A DNA stretch of 64,000 nt from Oryzias latipes (taxonomy: Eukaryota; Chordata; Actinopteri; Beloniformes; Adrianichthyidae): NCBI RefSeq assembly GCF_002234675.1, contig NC_019871.2, positions 20,306,604 to 20,370,603 on the forward strand. Direction: 5' to 3'. Positions 40,901 through 46,347 of the stretch are shown piece by piece; position 1 is the stretch's first letter, and the number at the start of each line of letters is the position of its first letter. The position numbers were made by a program, and so were the translations under genes. The notes beneath the pieces are model-generated. The model was not told the origin of the DNA and did no database searches. It saw only the letters and a program-made list of their open reading frames with translations.

Positions 40901-42026
40901 CTAAGTAAGTGATAACCAAAAGCTACTATGAAGATTCAGTTTCCACCTCTGACCATGTTGCAAATATACAAACGGAGCTCCAGTCCGTTGGTTTTAACAG
41001 TTTTGCTCTGATGCAGTGACGTTTCCTATGAGCTGATGATGAGGATGATGTTCAGAGCCTTCACATGTGGAGTTCTCTTCTTCACCAGGTAATCTCCTTT
41101 TATTTTCCTCTCTGGTTAATACTGATGATCAAACTGGCATTTAGGTCTCGTTCTGGACCTTCAGATGTTCAGGCTCGTGAGTTGACGTGCACTAGCAGAG
41201 CTTCAACACTCTTCCCTCTGAAGGAATTCACAGAGAATTTAAGGAGATATGGAGAGTTCGTCTTCTTGTGTGACATTTGAGGACATTTCCTTGGTTCCTC
41301 TGCCGATCCCTGTCCTCCTGTGTGACGTCGGCTGCAGCTCGGATCTCTGTGGAAGATAATTCGGAGCAGCTGCCCCCTCATCCAGGATCATAAGCCAGGC
41401 TCCTTTCATGCATCTTCTAGATGCATCCAAACCGCAGTCTTCCACCTTCTCAACCCCAGAGAGCACGCCATCATTCCGGAATATGGAGGGTCTGGCTTTG
41501 GGCATATATATGTATTTTTTTTCATGGATCTGCAGATGAGCGTGGAGCTCCTCTGCAGATATCTCTTGGTGGCCCCAACACCAGCAGCAGGTGGGCCGCG
41601 GAAGCGCTCAACAAGCGCCGCGGCGCGTCCGTGGCTCCAGCCTCCTCAGTTATGAGAAGAACCGCAGAAACGCGCAGCAGTAAACACGTGAATGCGCAAA
41701 ACGAGGCTTTCAACGCACGAGCCCGTCTGCAGCCGCATTAGTGCGCGAGCGCAGCCTACCTGGCCGTACACCTTCGGCATGGCCGACACTCCGCTGCTCC
41801 GGCGGCTTCGACGCGCCGTGTAGCCGCCCTCCGCGACGACACCATGCGCGGCCACAGGCAGCGCGGCGCCTCCTCCGCCTCCGCCTGCCGGGTCCCGGTT
41901 CGCATCCACCGTGAAGACGCCGCGGTTCTCCCAGTGAGCACGGAGGGTCACGCAGTTCACCGCGCTGGCAGCGATGAGCAGCGCGTGAAGCGCGAGCAGC
42001 ATCCTTTCTTCTCGTCCCTTCGCCAT
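2760..42026 (-). CDS. sorl1: sorl1 (SorLA/LR11) sorting receptor, 36 exons, 3' end outside the window
   Basis: Type I membrane receptor that sorts cargo such as APP and lipoprotein-related ligands between Golgi, endosome and surface (family knowledge). Exons in transcript order: 41760-42026, 36672-36788, 35672-35806, 33714-33875, 33433-33500, 25121-25301, 22883-22984, 22301-22470, 21413-21605, 20772-20889, 18050-18123, 17716-17804, 17129-17307, 15396-15582, 15173-15301, 14929-15014, 14496-14668, 13653-13784, 13440-13531, 11472-11718, 11263-11401, 10987-11160, 10795-10908, 10587-10709, 9616-9735, 9360-9485, 7956-8066, 7059-7190, 6766-6897, 6453-6587, 6224-6376, 4611-4775, 4337-4465, 3239-3365, 2984-3153, 2760-2872. 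They sum to 5064 nt (1688 codons) with consistent phases and GT-AG borders, so no frameshift or stop is seen. Domain order VPS10, YWTD, EGF, LDLR-A, FnIII is unique to this family. About 500 residues (remaining FnIII, membrane segment, tail) must lie to the left. Confidence 0.96.
4337..10908 (-). CDS. sorl1: sorl1 exons 23-33: eleven LDLR class A repeats
   Basis: Eleven consecutive exons, each one class A repeat of six cysteines with an acidic calcium-binding C-terminus: [88 protein letters not shown]. Exon coordinates are in the gene entry. Every exon begins and ends in phase 1. The fifth repeat has Ala for the usual Ser (DGADE). The eleventh (4337-4465) lacks the usual aromatic residue before its second cysteine. 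Eleven matches the known count in SorLA. This cluster binds ligands such as APP in the known protein. Confidence 0.95.
5190..5740 (+). mobile_element. repeat with TTCACACC ends, second copy
   Basis: Starts gcagttttcacaccgatgtg and ends atgcctggtgtgaacgtagg. Shares blocks such as gactgttttcaggctctagg and cgaattatagaccccaagtc with 8768-9262. In sorl1 intron 31. Confidence 0.6.
7430..7690 (+). mobile_element. tRNA-derived SINE (diverged)
   Basis: The head contains ggtccagaggtaggttggtc and ggaagttcgaaggtttg (B-box-like GTTCGAA). The body has tgctcctggtggttataggt, gtgtgtgagaatgattgaat and a tail gtaaagggctttagg, matching the common fish SINE layout. In sorl1 intron 27. Confidence 0.62.
8162..8762 (+). 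mobile_element. hAT-like non-autonomous DNA transposon
   Basis: About 600 bp bounded by inverted ends (caggggtccccaaacttt at left; catagtttggggaccact at right). Flanks are atctaaag and gtctaaat, compatible with a diverged 8-bp duplication. No transposase. In sorl1 intron 26. Confidence 0.78.
8768..9262 (+). mobile_element. repeat with TACGTTCACACC ends
   Basis: Left tip tacgttcacaccagcct, right part gttcgcctgtgtgaatgaag. The interior (gaccgttttcaagctctatg, gaattaaatgacaccaagtc) parallels 5190-5740, so both are copies of one family. Immediately right of the hAT-like element. Confidence 0.6.
10987..11160 (-). CDS. sorl1: sorl1 exon 22: EGF-like module
   Basis: Encodes about residues 1014-1071 with spaced cysteines ([34 protein letters not shown]), an EGF-like fold linking the YWTD propeller to the class A repeats. 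It enters and leaves in phase 1. Confidence 0.92.
11263..14668 (-). CDS. sorl1: sorl1 exons 17-21: YWTD (LDLR class B) propeller
   Basis: Exons 14496-14668, 13653-13784, 13440-13531, 11472-11718 and 11263-11401 encode about residues 753-1013. YWTD-like blade motifs are [30 protein letters not shown] and LYWDDWS. Exon 19 has two possible donors; the one at 13437-13439 (gttagt after GAGAG) is chosen because only it gives the phase needed by exon 20. This propeller is the pH-sensitive module next to the EGF repeat in LDLR-like receptors. Confidence 0.93.
11815..12000 (-). repeat. dispersed repeat family B copy (inverted)
   Basis: Contains ctgatcatcttttgatctat and tttctgcagagcagcatgag then gagttgtgggtgag, reverse of parts of 51300-51490. 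In sorl1 intron 19. Confidence 0.6.
12595..13090 (+). repeat. dispersed repeat family A, copy 2
   Basis: Starts aaaggtaagtaagggtgaag and parallels copy 1 block by block with moderate divergence. In sorl1 intron 19. No protein domain is visible, and no terminal inverted repeat was established. Confidence 0.7.
14929..15582 (-). CDS. sorl1: sorl1 exons 14-16: 10CC module
   Basis: Exons 15396-15582, 15173-15301 and 14929-15014 encode about residues 619-752, the cysteine-rich 10CC module that closes the VPS10 domain. Visible motifs are [47 protein letters not shown] and [15 protein letters not shown]. The conserved cysteines are present and phases are consistent (exon 14 starts after a 1-nt carry and ends in phase 2). 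Confidence 0.93.
15884..15960 (+). mobile_element. hAT-like terminal fragment
   Basis: gcagtgttcctattatgctg followed by ggtaccagtccgtggtcact and acggggccgcaggc, a recurrent tip sequence of fish hAT elements. Only one end recognised. Confidence 0.5.
16312..16660 (-). mobile_element. hAT-like element fragment
   Basis: Begins ctaaggcaggggtgggcaaa then tgtggcccgcgggc, a standard hAT tip. A minus-strand frame of 122 codons (16284-16652) across it lacks recognisable domains and is not called a gene. Confidence 0.5.
17129..20889 (-). CDS. sorl1: sorl1 exons 10-13: end of VPS10 propeller
   Basis: Exons 20772-20889, 18050-18123, 17716-17804 and 17129-17307 encode about residues 466-618. Motifs include [35 protein letters not shown] and the Asp-box STNEGETW, ending at [14 protein letters not shown]. 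Introns 10 and 12 hold related dispersed repeats (18765-19050 and 17338-17640). Intron 10 (18124-20771) has no other coding content that I can see. Confidence 0.92.
17338..17640 (+). repeat. dispersed repeat family C, copy 1, filling sorl1 intron 12
   Basis: Blocks aggacaaaaacaggtgagaa, gaactttctctctgaaatga, gataatgtccttcgaggtgt and gaatggactttagtgaagca recur in order at 18765-19050. It occupies most of the 408-bp intron between exons 12 and 13. Confidence 0.68.
18765..19050 (+). repeat. dispersed repeat family C, copy 2
   Basis: Colinear with 17338-17640 (tctggacaaaaaacaagcga, gtgaacttcctctctgacct, gggataatgggctttgaagt). A shorter relative occurs at 33960-34060 (aagggataatggccgttgtg). In sorl1 intron 10. 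Confidence 0.68.
20985..21200 (+). repeat. dispersed repeat family B partial copy
   Basis: Shares tctgagtatttctttattca, cagatgaaaaac and gaccgtatttg with 51020-51115. In sorl1 intron 9. Confidence 0.55.
21413..25301 (-). CDS. sorl1: sorl1 exons 6-9: central VPS10 propeller
   Basis: Exons 25121-25301, 22883-22984, 22301-22470 and 21413-21605 encode about residues 250-465. Recognisable stretches are [38 protein letters not shown] and the Asp-box [12 protein letters not shown]. All junctions are phase-consistent, including the AG/G split arginine between exons 8 and 9. Introns here carry only AT-rich sequence and small repeats. Confidence 0.93.
22684..22709 (+). repeat. perfect 26-bp palindrome
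   Basis: CCAGATTCTTTTT followed immediately by its exact reverse complement, no loop. In sorl1 intron 7. Confidence 0.88.
23490..23545 (-). mobile_element. hAT-like terminus
   Basis: On the minus strand reads agcagcgttctgcaacctga then ggctctggagccacatgtgg, a common vertebrate hAT end. The partner end was not found. Confidence 0.45.
25302..27044. other. sorl1 intron 5, left flank of the DIRS element: nothing recognised
   Basis: AT-rich intronic sequence; short open frames (for example 25561-25834, minus) carry no recognisable motif. Confidence 0.55.
27068..27242 (+). repeat. DIRS left inverted terminal repeat
   Basis: About 175 bp, nearly identical to the reverse complement of 32561-32743. 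It starts ggtatctcactatgggac and ends ctcttctcgctcccag. It contains a ctataagag TATA-like box at about 27187, which may drive the element. The outer 23 bp (27045-27067) differ from the right end. Confidence 0.9.
27451..28974 (+). CDS. DIRS ORF1, gag-like protein
   Basis: 507 codons starting [17 protein letters not shown]. It has a CxCGSK...C-x2-C cysteine cluster near the N-terminus ([18 protein letters not shown]), an acidic central segment (about residues 135-165, many E/D/S) and a basic Pro/Ala/Lys-rich C-terminus ending [14 protein letters not shown], consistent with nucleic-acid binding. The position ahead of RT fits the gag-like ORF of DIRS elements. The frame is open for 40 codons upstream, but the first ATG is at 27451. 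No enzymatic domain is recognised. Confidence 0.8.
   Translation: MEPEPFLAMETVRPLPRACSCGSKIAGADTHSACAACLGLQHAQDALASPASCEHCARLSLKTLRRRLARQASLSKADPVLGVTSPPLPEESTQGEVAGMSWGDQLDTVAPLEGMDEQEAAPPEFQDTVPDSGDESISFGSEEDEEDSEPFLLPSAAKPLAAGDACGGFPNPTAAMDLHDVCRRAAEKLGIKWPEALTEATTSRYEGKRLPKAKSSSRQLLPVFPECLEEATRTWSTPFSAKSPVLGGSALDWANMEENGFSQIPPVEPLLASHLHPTQKSTMTSAGPALPSKADCFQSTLTEKGYKAVAASVKALNASSLLLAYQAELQEQMSSTPTPDLWNELCVVTDLCLRLHRSAVQASGRAMALMVVQERARWLNLSSLSQKEKTQLLDVPVDPKSLFGPAMATMQRRCEEKKREGEALQLCLPRKVPPPTPAAPRLSFAQAVARPAYRTPKRQPQPGDRSHGKPAEARGAWAKKPSAPNVTTSAQPAPPVAQSAKKKRRAT
28991..31345 (+). CDS. DIRS ORF2, reverse transcriptase / RNase H (plus possible methyltransferase-like tail)
   Basis: 784 codons. 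RT motifs include [33 protein letters not shown] and the catalytic YIDDW at about residue 359. RNase H follows, with [11 protein letters not shown] (Asp near 526), [12 protein letters not shown] and [17 protein letters not shown]. The C-terminal 130 residues ([32 protein letters not shown]) match the region after RNase H in fish DIRS elements, often called a Dam-like methyltransferase domain; that name is inference. The first ATG is just downstream of the ORF1 stop. The frame ends at 31345, six bases before the recombinase ATG. Confidence 0.92.
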   Translation: MESGQNQKPASPLPRHVPFLSFFSRACSSPTKRRAEAQVALTVHSQFKRRKEGPTESSVEPQLGPRKCLKRFLKPTQIKNPRGAQPGPEPRAQPQHKKTKQKTKRIQMTGSRVGAAQLHMRPQEGAVAPPVAQQPSTVVPTSPAPAQLVLATPTSVSARMPLGPLSDKSQQWRHCGAPDWVISTVTKGYRLQFAFTPPLFNGILQSQARGQNARILQEEIKTLQGKRAIQLVPPEQAHSGFYSRYFLVPKRGGGLRPILDLRALNKYLRKYKFRMLTHAGLVRFVRPGDWFVSIDLKDAYFHVPIYPPHRKYLRFSFRGKVYEFLVLPFGLSLSPRVFVKCTEAAVAPMRQMGVRLAMYIDDWLLAAQSPEELRRQAGLLTSHLTALGFTVNWGKCVLTPVQTITFIGLSLNSVEFRARLSAERVTAFRACLSQFRRGAWITFRLCLKLLGLMASALSVIPFGRLHMRPFQRWVASLNLSPACHGHRRVLASVTCILALHKWRDISFLTTGVVMGTVQTRQVITTDASLTGWGATHEGRTVNGLWGSHMRSVHINCLELLAVSLALKHFLPFLKGRHVLVRTDNTTVVAYINRQGGLRSFQLHTLAHRLIMWSSSRLLSLRAIHVPGIMNWGADLLSRGNPRYREWKLHSQVVAQMWSIYGQAEVDLFASAENAQCQMFYSLTDQSGPLGVDALAHEWPCRLLYAFPPLELIAPTLTRVREGKHSLILVAPRWPGKHWLADIIQMLHSQPWPLPLRRDLLSQARGEIFHPHPERLALWAWPVRG
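31351..32388 (+). CDS. DIRS ORF3, tyrosine recombinase
   Basis: 345 codons from [18 protein letters not shown]. The N-terminal SAM-like core-binding part contains [17 protein letters not shown] and [14 protein letters not shown]. The catalytic domain keeps the R-H-x-x-R-Y set: Arg about 154 in [11 protein letters not shown], His 286 and Arg 289 in AHSTRG, and Tyr about 322 in FIRFYRLD. This enzyme integrates circular DIRS cDNA. The ATG at 31351 is inferred. The same frame is open back to 29191, through the RT gene, so expression as a longer or frameshifted product cannot be excluded. Confidence 0.92.
   Translation: MAAGLPQNVVDTIQSARARSTRSAYGAKWRVFEDWCVKMGVLPFQSPVPVILSFLQELIEKGLSFSTIKVYLAAISACHIGVNDKTVGQHPLICQFMRGARRLRPVSKSLVAPWDLPVVLDALSCAPFEPLRQVSLKALSFKTALLIALASAKRVSDIHALSVHPSCLQFSRGDSKVLLRPNPAFMPKVFNPTIPCHPIEFLEFNPPPFSSTEQEKLHTLCPVRALRIYVERTAGFRKSEQLFVSWVSPHTGKPITKQRLSHWVVGAITMAYNSKGLTPPAGLRAHSTRGMASSWAVFQGISLDDVCTAASWATPHTFIRFYRLDVTRPGLPHAVLGVGSTPSPV
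32454..32544 (+). repeat. DIRS internal complementary region (ICR)
   Basis: The left half (32454-32491) is the reverse complement of the element's extreme left end, and the right half (32492-32544) is the reverse complement of its extreme right end, joined head to tail. In the DIRS1 model this segment templates completion and circular joining of the cDNA. Both halves agree essentially base for base with the present outer ends. Confidence 0.92.
32561..32743 (-). repeat. DIRS right inverted terminal repeat
   Basis: Inverted copy of 27068-27242 with very few substitutions. An 8-bp insertion (gtaagcac on the minus strand) follows cagtctaa, which explains its greater length. The outer end, 32744-32786, is unique to this side. 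Confidence 0.9.
33433..36788 (-). CDS. sorl1: sorl1 exons 2-5: start of VPS10 propeller
   Basis: Four exons (36672-36788, 35672-35806, 33714-33875, 33433-33500) encode about residues 90-249. The first reads [20 protein letters not shown]. Asp-box-like motifs SYDYGGTF and KSDDFGETW mark blades of the ten-bladed VPS10 propeller, which binds peptide ligands in its tunnel. Exon 5 ends in phase 2, splitting a tryptophan codon completed by the first base of exon 6. The intron that follows is the one that contains the DIRS retrotransposon. Confidence 0.93.
33876..35394. other. sorl1 intron 3, left part: AT-rich, no gene
   Basis: Apart from the family C scrap at 33960-34060, I see no coding frame with domain content, RNA gene or organised repeat here. 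Confidence 0.55.
35395..35540 (+). repeat. dispersed repeat family A fragment
   Basis: Contains acaacccaaaaacccacagc then acccgtacaggtc, identical to the stretch near 1785-1805, joined to aagggtaagtaaga as at 12600. The middle is deleted. Just left of sorl1 exon 3. Confidence 0.6.
36900..37205 (+). repeat. dispersed repeat family B copy
   Basis: Shares gggttgtgagg, tgctatgcagaaactttgtc and ttggctaaaagcagcataat with 51200-51490. In sorl1 intron 1, just beyond exon 2. Confidence 0.6.
37371..37890 (+). mobile_element. L2/CR1-like LINE 3' fragment
   Basis: Plus-strand frame 37382-37720 encodes [20 protein letters not shown], ..[31 protein letters not shown] and NSFVPG, the C-terminal end of ORF2 in L2/Maui-type fish LINEs. 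A short 3' UTR follows, ending in a tetranucleotide array rather than poly(A), as in this clade. Intact frame but heavily 5'-truncated. In sorl1 intron 1. Confidence 0.82.
37893..37940 (+). repeat. (TCTA)n microsatellite at the LINE 3' end
   Basis: About twelve TCTA/CTAT units with one TTTA interruption, directly abutting the LINE 3' UTR (ataaataaagttg). Confidence 0.93.
38198..38240 (+). repeat. CTC-rich pyrimidine tract
   Basis: (CCT)n with one interruption; purine on the minus (sorl1 sense) strand. In sorl1 intron 1. Confidence 0.85.
39225..39380 (-). repeat. dispersed repeat family B copy (inverted)
   Basis: Contains tagtttctgcagagcggcag and gagttgtgggcggggctg. Lies directly left of the 39383-39646 MITE. 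Confidence 0.58.
39383..39646 (+). mobile_element. MITE with CCATnGACTGTAAAAA ends
   Basis: Left tip gcatggactgtaaaaaa, right tip tttttacagtcaatggtgc, inverted copies of each other. Interior contains tgcgaggtcacctatagaaa and catggcggcgcc. 264 bp, non-coding. In sorl1 intron 1. Confidence 0.68.
39700..41759. other. sorl1 intron 1, right part: no gene recognised
   Basis: Holds a family B-like scrap at about 40200-40385 (aaagtgtttttggtgttttt, ggtcacagtggtactttaa). From 41420 toward exon 1 the base composition becomes GC-rich, as expected around a first exon. Frames on either strand lack domain support. Confidence 0.5.
41760..42026 (-). CDS. sorl1: sorl1 exon 1: signal peptide and propeptide
   Basis: Encodes residues 1-89. 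A hydrophobic run, [14 protein letters not shown], near residues 10-23 is the signal peptide. A glycine/alanine-rich linker follows, then a basic RRSRR cluster at about residues 72-76 that matches the furin-type propeptide site expected in sortilin-family receptors. The exon ends at KVYGQ in phase 0 with donor gtaggc. The ATG is chosen because it is followed by a signal peptide and has G at +4. The exon is GC-rich, unlike the AT-rich introns, which fits a CpG-type promoter and first exon. Confidence 0.93.
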
Positions 42027-42200
42027 GTTTGTGTACGTTTATCTCCTGGAGGAGGTCACAGCAGCGGGGAGGGGAGGGAGTGACGTGCTGCGTTCACAGG
42101 CCGCGTGCAGGTCCAGAACAGAGCGCGCGCGGACAGAAGAGCTGCTGCCACCACCAGCCTGATGATCCTGGAGGAACAGAATCACTTCACATCAGTGTGA
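42027..42200 (-). promoter_or_regulatory. probable sorl1 5' UTR / GC-rich promoter
   Basis: The stretch right of the sorl1 ATG (upstream on the minus strand) is GC- and CpG-rich, with runs such as ggggaggggaggg, a tgacgtg CRE-like site near 42080 and cgcgcgcg near 42125, then returns to AT-rich DNA. No TATA box at a convincing spacing was seen. The transcription start cannot be set from sequence. Confidence 0.45.
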
Positions 42201-42460
42201 ACCGAAATACGCCTTCATCTTTACATTAGATATACACACGTCATGGCAGATAGATGGAGCTTTCATAAAACATTCAGAGTTCATTGTCTGGGTTCCAAGG
42301 GTGGGTTCTCATGACACATTGACATATGGTTCTATCATGTCTAAGAAAGAAAAGATCCCACAATAAACAAACAAGACTATCACTCTGCATCCACTGAGAC
42401 CAAATCTATGGATTCATGGAGATTACATTTAAAAAAAATTGTCTCAAGGTTATAATTTGT

Positions 42461-42548
42461 TGCTACAAATTAGTATTTTGTGTGCACAAATTTGCATTTT
42501 ATATACACAAATTTGCATTTTCTGCAAACAAACTTGCATTTTACATAT
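42461..42548 (+). repeat. short minisatellite, about 26-bp unit
   Basis: Three to four degenerate units built around acaaatttgcattttatata / acaaatttgcattttctgca / acaaacttgcattttacata. Confidence 0.75.
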
Positions 42549-43626
42549 TCATAGTTTTAAACAAATAATAAATAGTGTTTTCACTGAAATTCAGTGTCAG
42601 GTGTCTTCCCTGGGTATTATTTACCTCGCTGGCTAATCCACTTTGCAGCAGCAAAGAAGCACTACTCTGCAGCTAAGTCCACCTTCTCGGCGGCTTTAGG
42701 TGGTCCACTTATCCGATCTTCACTCACAGTGTGGTTCTAATCTTCTTCCTGTAAATCCTTTAATGTCATCTATCCTCATCCAAGCAAGCAGTTCCAAGGA
42801 ACGTTCAGTTCCTCATGTGATTATAAATTTTGGACTTTTCCTGTTAATGTTGCCACTGAACATTAACAAAATTAGGAGTTTTTTACCAAAATGGCATCAA
42901 TGTTAATAGCTTTTCCGATGACTGTGAATGTAAGCCTTTATTGTGTACATTTTGTTGGTTATTAATTTAGATGCACCAATTGGGGATCGTAGACACCACA
43001 GTGGATACTCACGTTTTGTTTTGTTTTTAAATAAAGTGATTGGTTTCATTTTTAGTAATTATTTTAAATATTGTTCTTGGAAATCTTGGAGGTCTGAAGT
43101 ACAAGAATTTAACTCACCTCTGAAGTCACACAAGGCTCTTTTACCCCTCCATTGTTGGAGGGCTGAGCGGAAAATAAAGCTAAACATTTTTTTTAATAAT
43201 GAGAATTACTAAACACTGTTTTAATTTTAGTACACTTTATAAATGTATCCAAGAATAGTAGGGTAAACCATGCTAATTTTTTAAACTGGTTCCAGAGGCT
43301 TCATGTACTCCACCATTCCAGAATGCCCACATTTTAAACACAGAGCAAAATGTTCGTAGAACTGTGCAAGCTCTGCTTATTATTAGAAAAGGTTTGAAGC
43401 ACATAATCTTATGTTGTATAGAAAAAAGTTTACTTTCTGTCAAGAGAGGAAGTGCTAAGTCAAACTCTATGTAGCCTACCTTTATATATTTTTAACTAAA
43501 TTTTGAACCATTGAAGTTTTTTTGTTATTTAGGTTCATTGTAGTGGTAAATAGGAGAATAGATGACAGGTTTCCAAAGCAGACAAAATGGCATTTTGATT
43601 TGTGTCGTTATGTTGCAGTCTTTTAA

Positions 43627-43830
43627 CCCTTGTGCTATCTTAGATGACCCCACCCTACATTGACGTGTTCTCCCTACCATGACAAAGGTGGATAAAGGTG
43701 GAAAGATTTCATGTAATCCATGGACACCAGTGAAGATCACAAATCATTGAAGAAAAAAGGTTCAGATGACTGTCTAGTGGGTCTAGATGACCCAACTCCC
43801 AATGTTAAAGTGCCTAGGATAGCACAAGGG
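43627..43830 (+). mobile_element. piggyBac-like MITE, family 1, copy a
   Basis: 204 bp with inverted ends CCCTTGTGCTATCTTAGA and (reverse) CCCTTGTGCTATCCTAGG. Preceded by TTAA (43623-43626); the right target copy is decayed to TTAC. TTAA duplication is the hallmark of piggyBac elements. No coding capacity. Confidence 0.88.
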
Positions 43831-43899
43831 TTACAAGGAACCCCCATTGGTTTTTGTCAGAAATTTAGAAAATATATCATATAATATATAATATCGCCT

Positions 43900-44730
43900 C
43901 GGCTGGGGCCGATGGGGGTTGAGTCCTCCGTCTCCTGGGATGGGTGTGCTTGGTGGTTGGGCACACCAGTGCACCCCAATATTTCCATTGTTGCTCGCAG
44001 TAACTGGTGCCTTGTCCTCGGGCTCACCCTTCTCCCCTGTCTAGGGCATGTGCTGCCCTAGACACATGTCCGCTGCACATGTCCACCTCTGCTGATGGGC
44101 ATTCTGCCTGGGTTTGTAGTGGATGGGCTGGTCGTGGTTGGTCCTGGCTTGCCTCTGGGGGTGGAGGCGGTTGGGGGGCCCTGTTATCTGGGCACCTGCG
44201 TGGGTCTCGTGTGGTCTGGGCTTGGGTCTGGGACTGGGGCGCCTTGGGGGTAGGGGCGGGTCCCTGTCCGGGCTGAGGCTCCTGCTCTGTATGCTCTCTG
44301 TTCCTCTTGCTTCTCAGCCAGGGGGCTGCCGGGTTCAGTTCTCCAGTTCCTTCACCATTGTAGGGGTCTATTGCACATTCCTGGGCCTTTGTCGGTTGGG
44401 GGGCTCTTTGGTGCCTGGATTGAGCTGCTGCGCTGTCTGCCACGGGCTCTGAGGTATTGGGGGGCCTTTGCTGGAGCATTCAATGTGAGCAAGGTAGACT
44501 CTGAGAAGCATGCATTCATTAAACTCAACTGCTTATTTGCTTTTGCATAATGTTTTTACACCCCTCTCCAATAATGTTGGATATGTACATATTGTGTGTA
44601 CCTGTCTGTGTGACAGAGTTCATTTCAGTTGGTGCGCCCTGTGAGATAAGTTTTGCATAATTATTCTATGAATATTCTAAAAACCTGTAAATAGTTCATG
44701 TAAGTTTGTGTGTACACTAATAAAGTTCAG
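43900..44730 (+). repeat. GC/G-rich dispersed element of unknown class with AT-rich 3' part
   Basis: Abruptly GC-rich (about 43900-44480, many gggg runs) in an AT-rich intergenic region, followed by an AT-rich end with ctaataaagttcag. Contains a perfect 10-bp stem hairpin (44039-44063). Two long opposing frames (44007-44452 plus, 44479-44024 minus) are compositional, not genes. Between sorl1 and tex12. Confidence 0.5.
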
Positions 44731-45119
44731 CTTCTTTTACATAGTGGTTTAAAATAACATACTCTAGGAAGTTATCACACAACCCCAATTTCAAAAGTAA
44801 AACATGTTAATCAGAAGAAGGACTCTGTGCATTCATTATTTGCTGGACAAGTTAGGGGAAAATAAAAAAAAGCTATCATTAGCATATATAGAGAGAAACT
44901 GAAAACATTTTTTCATCATATTTCAGTGTTTTGTTTAAATGTGAAACAAGTGTTTGTTTATTTATATACATTATAAGTTAGTAGTAGTTAGTATTATTTT
45001 ATATATAATACTAACAACAGAATAAATATTGTTTTGTTTTGGTTTAAAGTATAATTTTTTTTATTATAAAGTTACATTAATTCCTTTTTGGGTTGGAATC
45101 TTCCAGGGAATTCAGAAAC

Positions 45120-45237
45120 TTGTGTTCTTAGGAGCACAGTTTATTTTGCTCCGTTATTTCCCGGAGTCCCTGAACGCAGCACCGGACAGACGAGATTTCC
45201 AGCCCGCGCCACTGTGACGCCATTTATAGAGTATCAG
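45120..45237 (+). other. tex12: possible non-coding first exon of tex12
   Basis: A locally GC-richer patch (ccggacagacgagatttcc, agcccgcgcc) in AT-rich surroundings ends with a donor-like cag/gttagc at 45237. It sits 1.1 kb upstream of the coding start. This is a guess from composition and the splice motif only. Confidence 0.25.
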
Positions 45238-45781
45238 GTTAGCCTTTGATTAACTTCTGTTTTCACCCTTTTTAGATATATATATAAAAAACGGTGGACT
45301 TTTTCCGGCTCTTCGACAACTCCCTGCACTGTTTTTCTGAATAAATGTTTCCTTTTTTTTCTTTTTTAAGAAAATACATCACCTCTGCAGCTTAGCTTTC
45401 GGTTAGCTACTTTCTCAAATGCGGCATGAACAGAAGTTTGTGTAGAAGAAGTTGAGAAAAAAACTTTTAGGATATCTAATCACGTAAGAGTGATTAACAA
45501 TCATAATGGTAATTCTATTAACGTGTAACTACACTGTGATTATCTGCTCTGTGTGTCTCTAGGTAAAATCTACTTTAAAGTTGCATAGTAGAGTTCAAGC
45601 TTCTTACAGTTTTTCTGGAGTAGTTCTGATTGTTTATGTCCAAACATAAATGCTTTGTTCTGAGTTGATCAAGCGGTTTTGTGGTTTGGTGCTTCTTTAC
45701 CACCCTTTTCGACACAAGCTGCTCTATCAGTCTGTGACGGAAACTTGTTACGATTTTTTTTAGCTACAGATACTGTTTCAA

Positions 45782-46238
45782 CCCTTTAACACCAGAGCCT
45801 TAGCTCCATAGTTCCCGTTCTTTGAATTACCGTAACTCTTCAACCCTTCAGCCTAATTCCACCTGATTCTGACGCTGAGAAAAGCAGCAGTAGTAAAGTG
45901 TTTATGCAATCAACATAAATCAGCTGATTTATCACATTGTGTCAAAATGAGGTTAATTGGATAAATGGTCAAAGAGTTAGGGTAGTTCAAAGATGTTGTT
46001 CATTTTTTGGCATATCCCTTCAGGGGTTGCCACAGCTTTCACAGGTTCCCACAGGTGGTTTGCCATTCCTGGCACAACCCTTGTATTTTATCCTAGCTGG
46101 GACCCGGCACAGGGGGGCCCGACTCTGAGTCTCTAGCTCTCTCTGGCTCTGGAAGCCTTGTGACTACATAGGCAGTAAGGCGAAGGGGCTTGCCCAAGGA
46201 CCCACACTGGTGAATTTGTTATCTCCAGTGTTAAAGGG
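45782..46238 (+). mobile_element. piggyBac-like MITE, family 2, copy a, with SINE-like insert
   Basis: Ends CCCTTTAACACCAGAG and (reverse) CCCTTTAACACTGGAG, followed by TTAA at 46239-46242. The left target is degraded. The interior from about 46010 to 46205 resembles the retroposon at 49307-49524 (ccttcaggggttgccacagc). It ends about 110 bp upstream of the tex12 ATG. Confidence 0.7.
46010..46205 (+). mobile_element. dispersed fish retroposon fragment (SINE-like) inside the MITE
   Basis: Contains ccttcaggggttgccacagc, tgccattcctggcacaaccc and gggacccggcacaggggggc, parallel to the ordered blocks of 49307-49524. Diverged; exact borders not set. Confidence 0.55.
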
Positions 46239-46347
46239 TTAACACTTTAGACTGTTCATTCCACCTCATCCTACACAGCAAATGAAAGTCCAGCTTCATG
46301 GAATGATCTGATCTGATTTTGACTTTTTGAGGGCTGTGCAGAGTGCA

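Noticed and set aside
44007..44479. Overlapping plus and minus frames of 109-151 codons
   Set aside because: Low-complexity Gly/Trp or Pro/Gln composition driven by the G-rich element; no start context, splice pattern or domain.
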